Positions 1 through 8,274 of a DNA stretch of 64,000 nucleotides are shown here, in pieces. Positions within the stretch are counted from its first letter, which is position 1. Every line of letters begins with the position of its first letter. The stretch lies in NCBI RefSeq assembly GCF_038592905.1, contig NZ_CP151943.1, positions 5,034,501 to 5,098,500 of the forward strand. Reading direction: 5' to 3'. The notes under the pieces were generated by a model. That model was given only the letters and a program-made list of their open reading frames with translations. It did no database searches and had not been told where the DNA came from. The DNA is from Neobacillus sp. FSL H8-0543 (GTDB lineage Bacteria > Bacillota > Bacilli > Bacillales > Cytobacillaceae). Both the position numbers and the translations under genes were made by a program.

Positions 1-44
1 TTACATTGGGTTTCTCTTTTTCGTAACTCAAGTTTGCTGTAATT

Positions 45-64
45 GGTTCTTTAAAGACAAAGCC
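45..64. repeat. possible remnant of a 52-bp hairpin repeat
   Basis: The sequence TTCTTTAAAGACAAAGCC resembles the right arm (TTAAAGAC followed by ACAAA) of the 52-bp repeat units found at 4.6, 21.8 and 62 kb. Only one arm is inside the window, so this may be the decayed end of another array lying to the left. Seen as similarity only. Confidence 0.35.
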
Positions 65-92
65 TTGTTTCAAGCGGAACGGTGGAAGACGA

Positions 93-560
93 ATGAGAAT
101 TGAATGGTGGATCTTGATATCTGTTTACGCATTGGCAACAGGCATTCTTTTGTTCATTCCGAAAAATAAAATTCGCCTTGCCGTTGTTGCTTTTTTGTTC
201 AAACAGGTAATCACCATTCTATTTGGTCTAGTAGTCGTAGAGTTAGGGTTGCTTGAATATCCTATTCGGCTTTTTGCATCGGTTAATCGGACGAGCTTCA
301 CGTATGAATATTTTGCTTTTCCGGTAGTTTGTGCTGCCTTTAATGTATGGTACCCTAATGGTCGAAATCCAGTTTTTCAAATTGGATATTATAGTGGAGT
401 TGTTTCTGTTTTAACTGCTGTTGAAGTCATCATTGAAAAACACACCGATCTCATCAATTTCATACACTGGGAATGGTATACAAGCTGGATTACAATCTGC
501 CTATCTTTTTATATAACGCGTTTATTTTGTGTCTGGTTTTTCGCAAAGGGGAGAGTGTAG
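93..560 (+). CDS. CBO0543-like small integral membrane protein
   Basis: This 155-residue, very hydrophobic protein has about four or five membrane segments (roughly residues 5-22, 27-52, 72-85, 95-112 and 127-150) and a Trp/Tyr-rich C-terminal half. The overall pattern resembles the CBO0543 family of Bacillaceae membrane proteins, whose function is unknown. The ATG follows a GGTGGAAG ribosome site. The gene stands alone and converges on the cysteine desulfurase gene, with a shared hairpin terminator between them. No catalytic motif is visible, and the family call rests on recognition only. Confidence 0.6.
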   Translation: MRIEWWILISVYALATGILLFIPKNKIRLAVVAFLFKQVITILFGLVVVELGLLEYPIRLFASVNRTSFTYEYFAFPVVCAAFNVWYPNGRNPVFQIGYYSGVVSVLTAVEVIIEKHTDLINFIHWEWYTSWITICLSFYITRLFCVWFFAKGRV

Positions 561-623
561 TCCTTGGTCCATTGGGAATAAAGTATTCAACACTATTAGA
601 AAATATGATTCCAATATAACGTA

Positions 624-661
624 ACAAGGTACCATTCACTGAGAATGGTACCTTATTTTTT
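624..661. terminator. bidirectional rho-independent terminator
   Basis: A perfect 12-bp inverted repeat (AAGGTACCATTC / GAATGGTACCTT) with a 5-nt loop is followed by a T run on the plus strand. It lies between two convergent genes. The stop codon of the minus-strand cysteine desulfurase gene falls inside the right arm. Confidence 0.85.
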
Positions 662-1813
662 AAAAAGCTCAACATTTTGTATACGACAATACTCAACAAG
701 GGATTGTAGAAGGGTATCAATATCACTTTTAGTATTATGGTAGGAGAAACTTACACGCAGTGCACTGTCAGCTAGAGCACGGTTAATTCCAAGTGATTCG
801 AGCACAGAAGGACCGCGGGAAATCGCTGATTTAGATTTACAAGCTGCTGCACTGGAAATAAATATATCCCTGGAATCAAGGAATTCTACCACTTTTATAT
901 TATGAAGACCGGGTAGCGAGAAATTTACAATATGTGGTGCTCCTTGCTTATTGGAATTTAACAAGGCTTTTGGTACTAGTTGGACTATCTCATCGATACA
1001 ATAATCCCGAAGCTCTTTCATATGCAAAATATCCTCTTGCATATTGGCAAAGGTAATTCGTACCGCTTCACCAAAAGCACTAATAAAAGCAGTGTTTTCT
1101 GTTCCCGAGCGCAAACCGTTTTCCTGTCCACCGCCTAGAACACTTGAAAACATTTTTGTACCCTTTTTCACGTACAGTGCACCAATCCCTTTGGGACCAT
1201 GTATTTTATGGGCACTTATACTAATTAGGTCGGCTCCAATGCTCGCTGCAGTGAAGGAGAGCTTTCCATAGCCCTGTACCGCATCACAATGTAATAGGGC
1301 GGGGGATTGTTTTTTTCTAATGATTTGTTTAATCTCGTTTATCTGGAAAATACAACCAATTTCATTATTAACCAACATCACACTTACAAGGACAGTCTTG
1401 TCATTAATCGCATGTTCCAATTCTTCCAAGTCTAGTACGCCATTAGGTGCGGAAATATAGCTCACAGTCCATCCCTGTTTTTTAAAATCCCTGATTGTTT
1501 TTGTAACAGCAGCGTGTTCAGCAACTGTGGTAACGATATGATTACCATATTTGGAATTAGCCAAGCATGCTCCCTTGATAGCAAGATTGTCAGACTCGGT
1601 ACCACCTGAAGTAAAATAGATTTCATCAAATTCTGCTTCAAGCGAATCTGCAATGATTTGACGTGCATGATTAAGCTCCAACTTACTTTCCTTGCCTAGA
1701 CGGTATAATGATGAAGGATTGCCGTATACCTCCGTAAGCATTTTCACCACTTTCTTCGTTACATCTGGGTATGGTTTAGTCGTTGCGCAATTATCTAAAT
1801 AAATTTCGGGCAT
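653..1813 (-). CDS. cysteine desulfurase (NifS/IscS family)
   Basis: This is a PLP-dependent class V aminotransferase-fold enzyme that removes sulfur from L-cysteine as a protein persulfide. An in-frame GTG lies 12 nt upstream (1825), but AGGAAGTGAG sits correctly only for the ATG at 1813, giving 386 residues. In numbering from the GTG, visible residues are the cofactor-stacking His104, the Schiff-base Lys207 in SAHK, and the catalytic Cys329 in SSAAACKS. It is a single-gene unit here; in Bacillus such paralogues often pair with thiI or mnmA, and neither is present on this side. The acceptor (Fe-S scaffold, tRNA thiolation or selenium delivery) cannot be read from the sequence. Confidence 0.93.
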   Translation of the reverse strand: MPEIYLDNCATTKPYPDVTKKVVKMLTEVYGNPSSLYRLGKESKLELNHARQIIADSLEAEFDEIYFTSGGTESDNLAIKGACLANSKYGNHIVTTVAEHAAVTKTIRDFKKQGWTVSYISAPNGVLDLEELEHAINDKTVLVSVMLVNNEIGCIFQINEIKQIIRKKQSPALLHCDAVQGYGKLSFTAASIGADLISISAHKIHGPKGIGALYVKKGTKMFSSVLGGGQENGLRSGTENTAFISAFGEAVRITFANMQEDILHMKELRDYCIDEIVQLVPKALLNSNKQGAPHIVNFSLPGLHNIKVVEFLDSRDIFISSAAACKSKSAISRGPSVLESLGINRALADSALRVSFSYHNTKSDIDTLLQSLVEYCRIQNVELFKK

Positions 1814-2067
1814 TTGGATTCTCACTTCCTAATGAATAGAAAACTCGTTCTTTTGATACTTAGTCTCTATTATTGTAACAATTAAAAACATAGTTAGTAA
1901 AATGACAAATTAACAATTTGTAGCTTTATAGCCCACGCAATATTTTTTAAAAAATATGTAGGAAAAAAATATATTTAACCGTAAAAAATCTCATATTCCA
2001 ATTTAGATGAATTATGGTTAAAATAGATTTCATATGATTTTTAGTAAAGGGTAAAGAAGGAGAAAAA

Positions 2068-3426
2068 TTGAATCTAGAAAACAATAAATACCAGGATCAA
2101 TCACTGTTTAGCATTACATGGCCGCTTTTCATCGAAATAACGCTTCATATGAGTTTGGGGATTTTTGCTACATTAATATTAAGTGGATATTCAGATAACG
2201 CGGTTGCAGGGGTTGGGGTAGCCAATCAAATTATAAATATATTTATTTTAATCTTTAACGTTACCGTAATCGGAACGACCATTCTGATCGGTCAAAATTT
2301 GGGAGCAAACCGCTTAGATCGAGCACGCAGGCTTACAAGATCTGCCTTTGGAGTGAACTTCTGGGTTGGAATCTTCATGACCATCGTTGTCATTCTGTTT
2401 GGCGGAGTGTTTTTAAAATTTTACGGGCTTAGCGGTGAAATTTATGAATTTGCTCATACTTTCCTTACTATCACAGGTTTCTCGCTTATCCTTGAAGCGA
2501 TCTCTTTAGCTCTTAGTGCCATCTTGCGCAGCTATGGACACACAAAGGAAACAATGGTTGTAACTGTCTTCATGAATATTATTAGTCTTATCGGATATTT
2601 TATTGCCATTAAAGGCTGGTTCGGCCTCCCAATAACAGGTGTTGCAGGGGTTTCCTATTCGATTATTGCTGCTAGGATCTTTTTAATTTTTGCTCTCTTT
2701 TATTTTGTGTATAAAGTACTAGATTTAAAGTTTTCTATAAAAGACTTATTTATTATTGATAAAACAGATGTTAAAGATATTCTTACCATCGGGATTCCTT
2801 CGGCTGGTGAAAATATTTCCTACCAACTTTCACAAGTAGTAATTACAAGTTTTGTGGCAGTAATCGGGGATGGAGCGTTAGCTGCTCGAGTCTATATTCT
2901 CAATATATCCATGGTTTGTTTCCTATTTACGTTCGCCATTGCCCAAGGGACTCAGCTTTTAATCGCTCGCTATATCGGAGCGAAGCATTATGACAGAGCT
3001 CTCAAAAGGGGAATTAAGACTTTGAAAATTTCGATGATTGTATCAACGGTTGTTTCTCTTGCTATTGCTTTAACTGGTGAGCCAGTATTAGCAGTGTTTA
3101 CTAACGATCCAATCATCATCGCTATCGGTCTTCCAGTTTTATGGGCGATTGTATTTATTGAACCAGGCCGTGCCATGAATATAGTCCTTATGGGTTCGTT
3201 AAAATCAGTTGGCGATGTTCGCTTCCCCGTTATCATCGGAATTATCTGTATGTGGGGAGTTGCCGTCGTATTTAGCTACTTTTTTGGGATTACACTTGGT
3301 TTAGGATTATTAGGAATTTGGTTAGCCCAAGGACTTGATGAATGGGTTAGAGGAATCTTTGCACTAAAACGCTGGGTTTCACAAGCATGGTTAAAGAAAA
3401 AGGGTGTAGAACCTAGATTAGGGTGA
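2068..3426 (+). CDS. MATE family efflux transporter
   Basis: This 452-residue polytopic membrane protein has about 12 hydrophobic segments arranged as two homologous halves. The half-start motifs typical of MATE carriers are visible (FIEITLHMSLGIFATLILSG near residue 15 and the GIPSAGENISYQ segment near residue 245). The family exports cationic drugs or metabolites in exchange for Na+ or H+. The start is a TTG placed 6 nt after AAGAAGGAG. The 240-bp gap upstream, shared with the divergent cysteine desulfurase gene, is AT-rich and probably holds both promoters. Substrate unknown. Confidence 0.92.
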   Translation: MNLENNKYQDQSLFSITWPLFIEITLHMSLGIFATLILSGYSDNAVAGVGVANQIINIFILIFNVTVIGTTILIGQNLGANRLDRARRLTRSAFGVNFWVGIFMTIVVILFGGVFLKFYGLSGEIYEFAHTFLTITGFSLILEAISLALSAILRSYGHTKETMVVTVFMNIISLIGYFIAIKGWFGLPITGVAGVSYSIIAARIFLIFALFYFVYKVLDLKFSIKDLFIIDKTDVKDILTIGIPSAGENISYQLSQVVITSFVAVIGDGALAARVYILNISMVCFLFTFAIAQGTQLLIARYIGAKHYDRALKRGIKTLKISMIVSTVVSLAIALTGEPVLAVFTNDPIIIAIGLPVLWAIVFIEPGRAMNIVLMGSLKSVGDVRFPVIIGIICMWGVAVVFSYFFGITLGLGLLGIWLAQGLDEWVRGIFALKRWVSQAWLKKKGVEPRLG

Positions 3427-3492
3427 GAGCCCCAGTAACCTAGAGCTTTTACACGCAAGGGGACTGACCGCATAGCTAGTAAGATGGTGCCT

Positions 3493-3518
3493 CCCACCTA
3501 GGAAGGTGCCATTTTTTT
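3493..3518 (+). terminator. weak terminator after the MATE gene
   Basis: A short hairpin, CACCT-agga-AGGTG, is followed by CCA and seven T residues about 70 bp after the MATE stop codon. The stem is only 5 bp, so this is a modest candidate. The rest of the 296-bp gap to the next gene holds AT-rich, promoter-like sequence and no convincing ORF. Confidence 0.4.
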
Positions 3519-3722
3519 AATACGTAGATGTAAATAGTATTTTGGGATAGTGTGATCCGTTATTAAAAACCGTTGTTATCATGTTTATGCCATATGAATT
3601 ATGAGTTATAATTATAATTAGTAGTAAAATGTAAAAAATGCGGGCATGATTTGGTTATATTTATCGAATAGAAAAAACGTGGTATTCTTAAGATATAAAT
3701 AAGCTATTGGGAGAGGGAAATA

Positions 3723-4307
3723 TTGTCTAAAGAATTGATAGCTAAACAAACAGCAGGTATTTTACGTGCAGTGATGAACCAGCCACATTGGCAAAAAGAT
3801 GAGCTTCAAAAAGGGTTTAGTAAAGCATTATTGCAAATCAGGCAAAGTGCGGGTTCAAAAGAAATCTATTTGGAGTCGCTGTTAAGAAACGTGACCTTTC
3901 TTTTTGAAAACACAAATCGTGCAAAAGCTTTTTTAAAGCAATGTATTGAGGAGGAAAAGTTTTCTTCCCAAGAAAGTTTTCATAAGGTCATGGTGGAAGT
4001 TCCTAGACAAGTCAAGGAATCTAATTTCTTAACTGAGAATATGCCTCGGTTTAAGGAACTTGTTTACAAAGGTTCAACTATTGAAGAACAAGTGGACCAT
4101 GCGGAAATGGTTTATTTCAATAGCAAACTAGTTAACGATCTTATGATTGATTTTATCGGAACATTCCTGCACCCTGATAACCAAAAACCTATGGAATCCT
4201 ATATGGAATATGCTTCGGATGTTGTTGTTGATGCAGTATTCCATTATTGCAAAGCCTTCTCGGGATTCATAATAGAGGAAATAACTTCATCGAATGTATC
4301 AAAATAA
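3723..4307 (+). CDS. hypothetical alpha-helical cytoplasmic protein
   Basis: I do not recognise this 194-residue protein. It has no signal peptide or membrane segment and is predicted largely helical, with a Lys/Glu/Gln-rich N-terminal third and a C-terminal part containing HPDNQKPMESYMEYASD. The start is a TTG 5-6 nt after GGGAGAGGG. It is followed after about 95 bp by a very small ORF and then a terminator, so the two may be one transcription unit. Coding status is supported by length, ribosome site and lack of overlap with better candidates. Confidence 0.6.
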   Translation: MSKELIAKQTAGILRAVMNQPHWQKDELQKGFSKALLQIRQSAGSKEIYLESLLRNVTFLFENTNRAKAFLKQCIEEEKFSSQESFHKVMVEVPRQVKESNFLTENMPRFKELVYKGSTIEEQVDHAEMVYFNSKLVNDLMIDFIGTFLHPDNQKPMESYMEYASDVVVDAVFHYCKAFSGFIIEEITSSNVSK

Positions 4308-4402
4308 ATATCAGATATCATGAAAAAATGATGCACATTTATTCACCTTCTTCATATATTAGTTTCTGTGAGTATTTTTATTGCGGAAGGAAGAATGAAA
4401 AG

Positions 4403-4537
4403 ATGAATATCAAACCAATCTTAACAACTAAAACTGAGCTTGCTTTTGGCGGAAATGGATATAAAATCATTGAGGTCAATGTAACGGACCCAACTCAAAA
4501 TTCATTTGCGGTGATCACACCTGTAAAAATGAAATAG
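4403..4537 (+). CDS. hypothetical small protein (44 residues)
   Basis: The ATG at 4403 is preceded by GGAAGGAAG and encodes 44 residues beginning MNIKPILTTKTELAFGGNGY. A longer in-frame reading from 4247 overlaps the upstream gene and lacks a ribosome site. The product is neutral, has no membrane segment and ends just before a strong terminator. No family recognised. The terminator and ribosome site support expression; function unknown. Confidence 0.5.
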   Translation: MNIKPILTTKTELAFGGNGYKIIEVNVTDPTQNSFAVITPVKMK

Positions 4538-4555
4538 TGATTGGTAATAAAACGT

Positions 4556-4590
4556 AAAAACGCCAAACTTATTAGTCTTGGCGTTTTTTT
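4556..4590 (+). terminator. rho-independent terminator
   Basis: Stem AACGCCAA / TTGGCGTT with a 10-nt loop followed by seven T residues, 19 bp after the small ORF stop codon. Confidence 0.85.
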
Positions 4591-4628
4591 GATGCTACTA
4601 TAATGCTCTAATGGACAAAACACGGGAA

Positions 4629-5345
4629 GAATCCCAGTGGAATGTCTTTAAGGAGCACTCTTAAAGACTAAACCAAACAAGGAAACCGATGGAATGTCTT
4701 TAATAAGCTCACTTGAAGACAAAAGCCAACAAGGAAACCGATGGAATGTCTTTAATAAGCTCTCTTAAAGACAAAAGCCAACAAGGAAACCGATGGAATG
4801 TCTTTAATAAGCTTTCTTAAAGACAAAAGCCAACAAGGAAACCGATGGAATGTCTTTAATAAGCTCTCTTAAAGACAAAAGCCAAAAAGGAAACCGATGG
4901 AATGTCTTTAATAAGCTCTCCTAAAGACAAAAGCCAACAAGGAAACCGATGGAATGTCTTTAATAAGCTCTCTTAAAGACAAAAGCCAAAAAGGAAACCG
5001 ATGGAATGTCTTTAATAAGCTCTCTTGAAGACAAAAGCCAACAAGGAAACCGATGGAATGTCTTTAATAAGCTCTCTTAAAGACAAAAGCCAAAAAGGAA
5101 TCCGATGGAATGTCTTTAATAAGCTCTCTTAAAGACAAAAGCCAAAAAGGAATCCGATGGAATGTCTTTAATAAGCTCTCTTAAAGACAAAAGCCAAATA
5201 GGAATCCGATGGAATGTCTTTAATAAGCTCTCTTAAAGACAAAAGCCAAAAAGGAAACCGATGGAATGTCTTTAATAAGTTCTCTTGAAGACAAAAGCCA
5301 ACAAGGAATCGGTGAAATGTCTTTAATAGCTCTTTTAATGGACAA
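4629..5345. repeat. tandem array of 52-bp hairpin repeats (array 1, 14 units)
   Basis: Fourteen tandem units repeat every 52 bp. The conserved GTC of the left arm falls at 4644, 4696, 4748 and so on every 52 bp to 5268, then 5319. Each unit contains GTCTTTAA, a roughly 9-nt loop TAAGCTCTC, the complementary arm TTAAAGAC, then ACAAAAGCCAA and AAGGAAACCGATGGAAT. Units are nearly identical in the middle and degenerate at both edges (a variant edge reads CTAATGGACAAAAC). The array lies between convergent genes and next to a bidirectional terminator. There are no unique spacers, so it is not CRISPR. No protein is encoded, since 52 is not a multiple of 3. Confidence 0.95.
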
Positions 5346-5367
5346 AACCCAGCAAGAGAACCTCGGG

Positions 5368-5407
5368 AAAAACCCCCGTCTAAACTGAAGCGGGGGTTTA
5401 TTTTTGA
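5368..5407. terminator. bidirectional terminator next to array 1
   Basis: Stem AAACCCCCG / CGGGGGTTT with a 12-nt loop and T-rich flanks on both strands. It serves the minus-strand LysR gene and shields array 1. Confidence 0.85.
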
Positions 5408-5421
5408 AAGGAAATGTTGGG

Positions 5422-6339
5422 CTAGGAGTGAGCCTTGCTTTGTTCATAAAATTCTGAGTGGAGCACTTCAAGTTCTTCAATAAATAAAGATAGCGTAGGA
5501 TTGTTGTTTATTTTCTTCCAAGAGGTGATTACATCAATACTAAGATTATCTCCTTCAATATCAATAAATCTTAGTGAAGGTGGAGCGAAAAACTGCAGAT
5601 ATTTCGGAAGGATAGCAATGCCGATATCTGAATCCACCATCATTAATACGGCTTCAATCCGTGCAGCTGTGCTAACGATATTAGGAGAAAAACCATGATT
5701 ACCACAGGCAGCCAGTAATAAATCAAAGCCTGGGGGTGCTTCTTGCCTGTCCACCATGACAAAAGGTTCATCTGCCAATTCCGCAATATTGATACTCGTT
5801 CTATTCGCAAGAGGATGGTCTTGATGCAGGATGATCGAATGGGGCTGGGACCATAATGTCTTAGATTCTATTCCCCCAATATTTTGCATTCCAGGTGAGA
5901 GTGTAAAAGCGATATCTAGCTCATCAGCTTTTAACTTTTCAATAATTCTTCCAAGGTGGTGATAGTTCAACCTAATATTCACTCTTGGATATTTTTGTCT
6001 AAATTTTCGAATCAAAAGGGGCAAAAAATCTCTCACTGGTATATTTAATATTCCGATATTAAGTGTACCAATAAACCCTTCCTCCGCTTGTTGCGCATTT
6101 ACAATCGACTCATCAATCTTCTCAATAATCTCCTTTGCATTTTTCAAAAAAACAGTCCCTGCATTGGTTAATCGTACGGAATGTTTATCCCGGTGGAAAA
6201 GTTTTACCCCTAGTTTTTTTTCTAACTGGGCAATCTGTTGGCTAACAGCGGGCTGTGCAACAAACAATTCCTTTGAAGCCTCCGTAAAATTTAAATGTTC
6301 TGCCACTGAAATAAAATACCGCAATGGTCGAATATCCAT
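5422..6339 (-). CDS. LysR family transcriptional regulator of the gentisate operon
   Basis: This 305-residue LysR-type regulator has an N-terminal winged helix-turn-helix (about residues 1-60, with the typical LNFTEASKELFVAQPAVSQQIAQLE stretch split between helices) and a periplasmic-binding-fold effector domain. A TTG lies 6 nt upstream of the chosen ATG; AAGGAGGTGG is better spaced for the ATG. It is divergent from the aromatic-catabolic genes starting at 6524, the classic arrangement for a LysR activator of a degradation operon, so its ligand is probably an aromatic intermediate such as gentisate or 3-hydroxybenzoate (inference). Candidate operators lie in the shared 184-bp gap. Confidence 0.93.
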   Translation of the reverse strand: MDIRPLRYFISVAEHLNFTEASKELFVAQPAVSQQIAQLEKKLGVKLFHRDKHSVRLTNAGTVFLKNAKEIIEKIDESIVNAQQAEEGFIGTLNIGILNIPVRDFLPLLIRKFRQKYPRVNIRLNYHHLGRIIEKLKADELDIAFTLSPGMQNIGGIESKTLWSQPHSIILHQDHPLANRTSINIAELADEPFVMVDRQEAPPGFDLLLAACGNHGFSPNIVSTAARIEAVLMMVDSDIGIAILPKYLQFFAPPSLRFIDIEGDNLSIDVITSWKKINNNPTLSLFIEELEVLHSEFYEQSKAHS

Positions 6340-6393
6340 TTCCAATCCACCTCCTTAAAATGTTTGAAAATTAGTAAGATTGTGAATCTATTA

Positions 6394-6407
6394 TAATAGC
6401 GTTTTCA
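6394..6407 (-). promoter_or_regulatory. candidate CcpA cre site
   Basis: The minus-strand reading TGAAAACGCTATTA matches the Bacillus cre consensus TGWAANCGNTNWCA at 13 of 14 positions. It lies between the LysR gene and the gentisate operon, where carbon catabolite repression would be expected. A similar site occurs at 19515. Confidence 0.45.
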
Positions 6408-6423
6408 ACAAATTACAAACGTT

Positions 6424-6439
6424 ATAAGTAAAAGCTTAT
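6424..6439. promoter_or_regulatory. candidate LysR operator
   Basis: ATAAG-TAAAAG-CTTAT is an interrupted palindrome that contains a T-N11-A pattern, the core of LysR-type sites. It lies about 85 bp upstream of the first gentisate-operon gene and upstream of a TATAAT-like -10 box near 6495. Confidence 0.45.
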
Positions 6440-6523
6440 TACCCTGATAGTTTTCTGATATTTCCAAATATAAAAAAATTTATATATGCTTATTCTATAA
6501 TCATTCTAAATTGAGGTGAAGAA

Positions 6524-6778
6524 ATGGGGAAATACTTGGTATTGATTGATAGAAAATCTTCTTTCACTGGAAATTTTCTGCAAGGCCATCGTGAATTTTT
6601 GCAAGGTTTGCGTGAAAATCAAACGTTACTCACTGCCGGCGGATTTGCAGATCAAACCGGAGGGGCCTATGTGCTGCAGGCTGATTCTTTAGAGGAAGCT
6701 AGAAATATTGCAAAAAACGACCCTATGAATCAAGAAAATGAATCCGTTTACACGATAAAAGAATGGAATGCTAACTGA
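6524..6778 (+). CDS. YciI family protein
   Basis: This 84-residue protein has the YciI/muconolactone-isomerase-like ferredoxin fold, recognisable from the start KYLVLIDRK, the HREFLQGLRENQTLLTAGG segment and the ADSLEEARNIAKNDP segment. Family members are small putative enzymes, often beside aromatic-degradation genes. The ATG follows TTGAGGTGAAG. It is the first gene of the gentisate operon, 30 bp before the FAH-family gene. A role in isomerising or hydrolysing a ring-cleavage intermediate is possible, but no reaction can be assigned from sequence. Confidence 0.85.
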   Translation: MGKYLVLIDRKSSFTGNFLQGHREFLQGLRENQTLLTAGGFADQTGGAYVLQADSLEEARNIAKNDPMNQENESVYTIKEWNAN

Positions 6779-6808
6779 CAAATTTTTATATAGAAAGGGA
6801 GTTTAACA

Positions 6809-7765
6809 ATGAAATTAATCACATTCCGCCACAATGGCATTTCACGTATTGGAGCTATCCATCAAAAAGAAGTAGTAGATCTGCATGCTGCCTATAAAGC
6901 ATTGCTTACATATGAAGGTAAAATTCGCGCCCGTGAAATTGCGGATGCTTTTGTTCCCGCTGACATGACTGGATTTCTACAAGGCGGGAAAGAGAGCCTA
7001 GAGTTAGCTAAAAAAGCTAGCGATTATGCATTGATTTATAGAGAAGATGCTGGTTATAAGCTCGTATATGCCCTTGATGAAGTAAAGGTAGAAGCGCCTG
7101 TACCTGCACCAGGAAAAATGATTTGTGTAGGGCATAATTACCGGGAACATATTTTGGAAATGAAGCGAGAACTTCCGCCATTTCCGGTTGTTTTTGCTAA
7201 ATTCGCTAATACCGTTATTGGACCGCAGGACGATATTCCTTTTTACCCCATTTCGGAGCAACTTGATTATGAAGCAGAGTTTGCTTTTGTGATTGGCAAA
7301 CGGGCAAGAAATGTTTCACAAACCGAAGCACTAGATTATGTTGCTGGCTATACCATCGTTAATGACGTAACATACCGTGATCTGCAGCGCCGCACACTCC
7401 AATGGCTACAGGGCAAAACAGTTGAAGGCAGTGCACCAATGGGACCTTGGCTAATCACTGCAGACGAACTTCAAAATCCATCCGGTTTAGAAGTGGTGTT
7501 GACGGTGAATGGAGAAGAACGCCAGCGCTCCAACACGGCTAATCTAGTATTCTCTGTACAATATTTAGTTGAATTTTTATCAAACCTTATGACACTTGAG
7601 CCGGGAGATGTAATTCTAACAGGAACACCTGGAGGAGTGGGTGTTGCCCGCGACCCTCAAGTATTCTTGAAGCATGGCGACGTAGTTAAAATCGAAATTG
7701 ACCAAATTGGTGCACTAGAAAACCAGGTATCGGCAGTCAAAGTAGAAGCTGAGGTGAAACGATAA
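6809..7765 (+). CDS. fumarylacetoacetate hydrolase family protein (probable fumarylpyruvate/maleylpyruvate hydrolase)
   Basis: This 318-residue FAH-family enzyme has an N-terminal cap of about 100 residues and the catalytic fold beginning at PAPGKMICVGHNYREHILEM. The metal-binding acidic residues are in the DYEAEFAFVIGKRARN segment, and the C-terminal LTGTPGGVGVARDP loop is typical. Next to gentisate dioxygenase the expected reaction is hydrolysis of fumarylpyruvate (or maleylpyruvate) to pyruvate plus fumarate (or malate). The ATG follows AAAGGGAG. The stop codon TAA overlaps the ATG of the next gene by one base, suggesting translational coupling. Confidence 0.9.
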   Translation: MKLITFRHNGISRIGAIHQKEVVDLHAAYKALLTYEGKIRAREIADAFVPADMTGFLQGGKESLELAKKASDYALIYREDAGYKLVYALDEVKVEAPVPAPGKMICVGHNYREHILEMKRELPPFPVVFAKFANTVIGPQDDIPFYPISEQLDYEAEFAFVIGKRARNVSQTEALDYVAGYTIVNDVTYRDLQRRTLQWLQGKTVEGSAPMGPWLITADELQNPSGLEVVLTVNGEERQRSNTANLVFSVQYLVEFLSNLMTLEPGDVILTGTPGGVGVARDPQVFLKHGDVVKIEIDQIGALENQVSAVKVEAEVKR

Positions 7766-8262
7766 TGACTAGTTTACTAGTAAGTGATTCGATTCAAACG
7801 ATTCAAAAATCGCTTGATCTAGTGATTCAAAAAGGAAGAGGACTATCCGACAACGTACTTCGCTGGAATCCTTCTGATGAAGAATGGTCGATTATGCAAA
7901 TTCTTTGCCATTTAGCGGAGGCTGTTCCATATTGGCTTGATGAAATAGAACTTCTTCTAGAAATTCCAGGCAAGGATTGGGGACGCGGTCTTCAGCAGGA
8001 AGCGCGCTTGGAGGCTGTAAAGAAGGAAAAGGTTGACAGCACTGCTCTATCCACTGTGTTAAGTGAATTAGAATATCTGAAAACAAAGGTAGAGCAGACT
8101 CTTAGTAAATTAGACGATGAGAAATTAGCGCTAGAAGCACCAAGCCGGAATCCGCGCTTTGGAACGAAGCCGATTTCCTTTATTGTCGATCACCTTCTCG
8201 TTGAGCATACAATGAAGCATTTGGGTCAAATTGAACGGAATTTATCTAAAATTAATAGCTAA
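7765..8262 (+). CDS. DinB family metalloprotein, candidate maleylpyruvate isomerase
   Basis: This 165-residue DinB-fold four-helix bundle shows a probable metal triad: His49 (LCHLAE) and His148/His152 (EHTMKHLGQ). The fold includes mycothiol-dependent maleylpyruvate isomerase and bacillithiol transferases. Its place between the FAH hydrolase and gentisate dioxygenase genes makes it a good candidate for the maleylpyruvate to fumarylpyruvate step, possibly with bacillithiol as thiol cofactor, because Bacillaceae lack mycothiol. That assignment is inference; the fold and triad are seen. Start overlaps the previous stop. Confidence 0.8.
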   Translation: MTSLLVSDSIQTIQKSLDLVIQKGRGLSDNVLRWNPSDEEWSIMQILCHLAEAVPYWLDEIELLLEIPGKDWGRGLQQEARLEAVKKEKVDSTALSTVLSELEYLKTKVEQTLSKLDDEKLALEAPSRNPRFGTKPISFIVDHLLVEHTMKHLGQIERNLSKINS

Positions 8263-8274
8263 GGAGGAACGAGA

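Noticed and set aside
3427..3530. T-box or other riboswitch after the MATE gene
   Set aside because: No downstream amino-acid or tRNA-synthetase gene follows, and no T-box core could be found; only a weak terminator hairpin is visible.
4247..4537. 96-codon version of the small ORF
   Set aside because: Its upstream half overlaps the preceding gene without a ribosome site; the internal ATG at 4403 with GGAAGGAAG is better.
4629..5345. CRISPR array
   Set aside because: The whole 52-bp unit repeats; there are no unique spacers and no cas genes nearby. The same holds for the other three arrays.
5220..5480. 86-codon minus-strand ORF
   Set aside because: It runs through repeat units, a terminator hairpin and the end of the LysR gene. 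Its peptide repeats simply reflect the DNA repeat.
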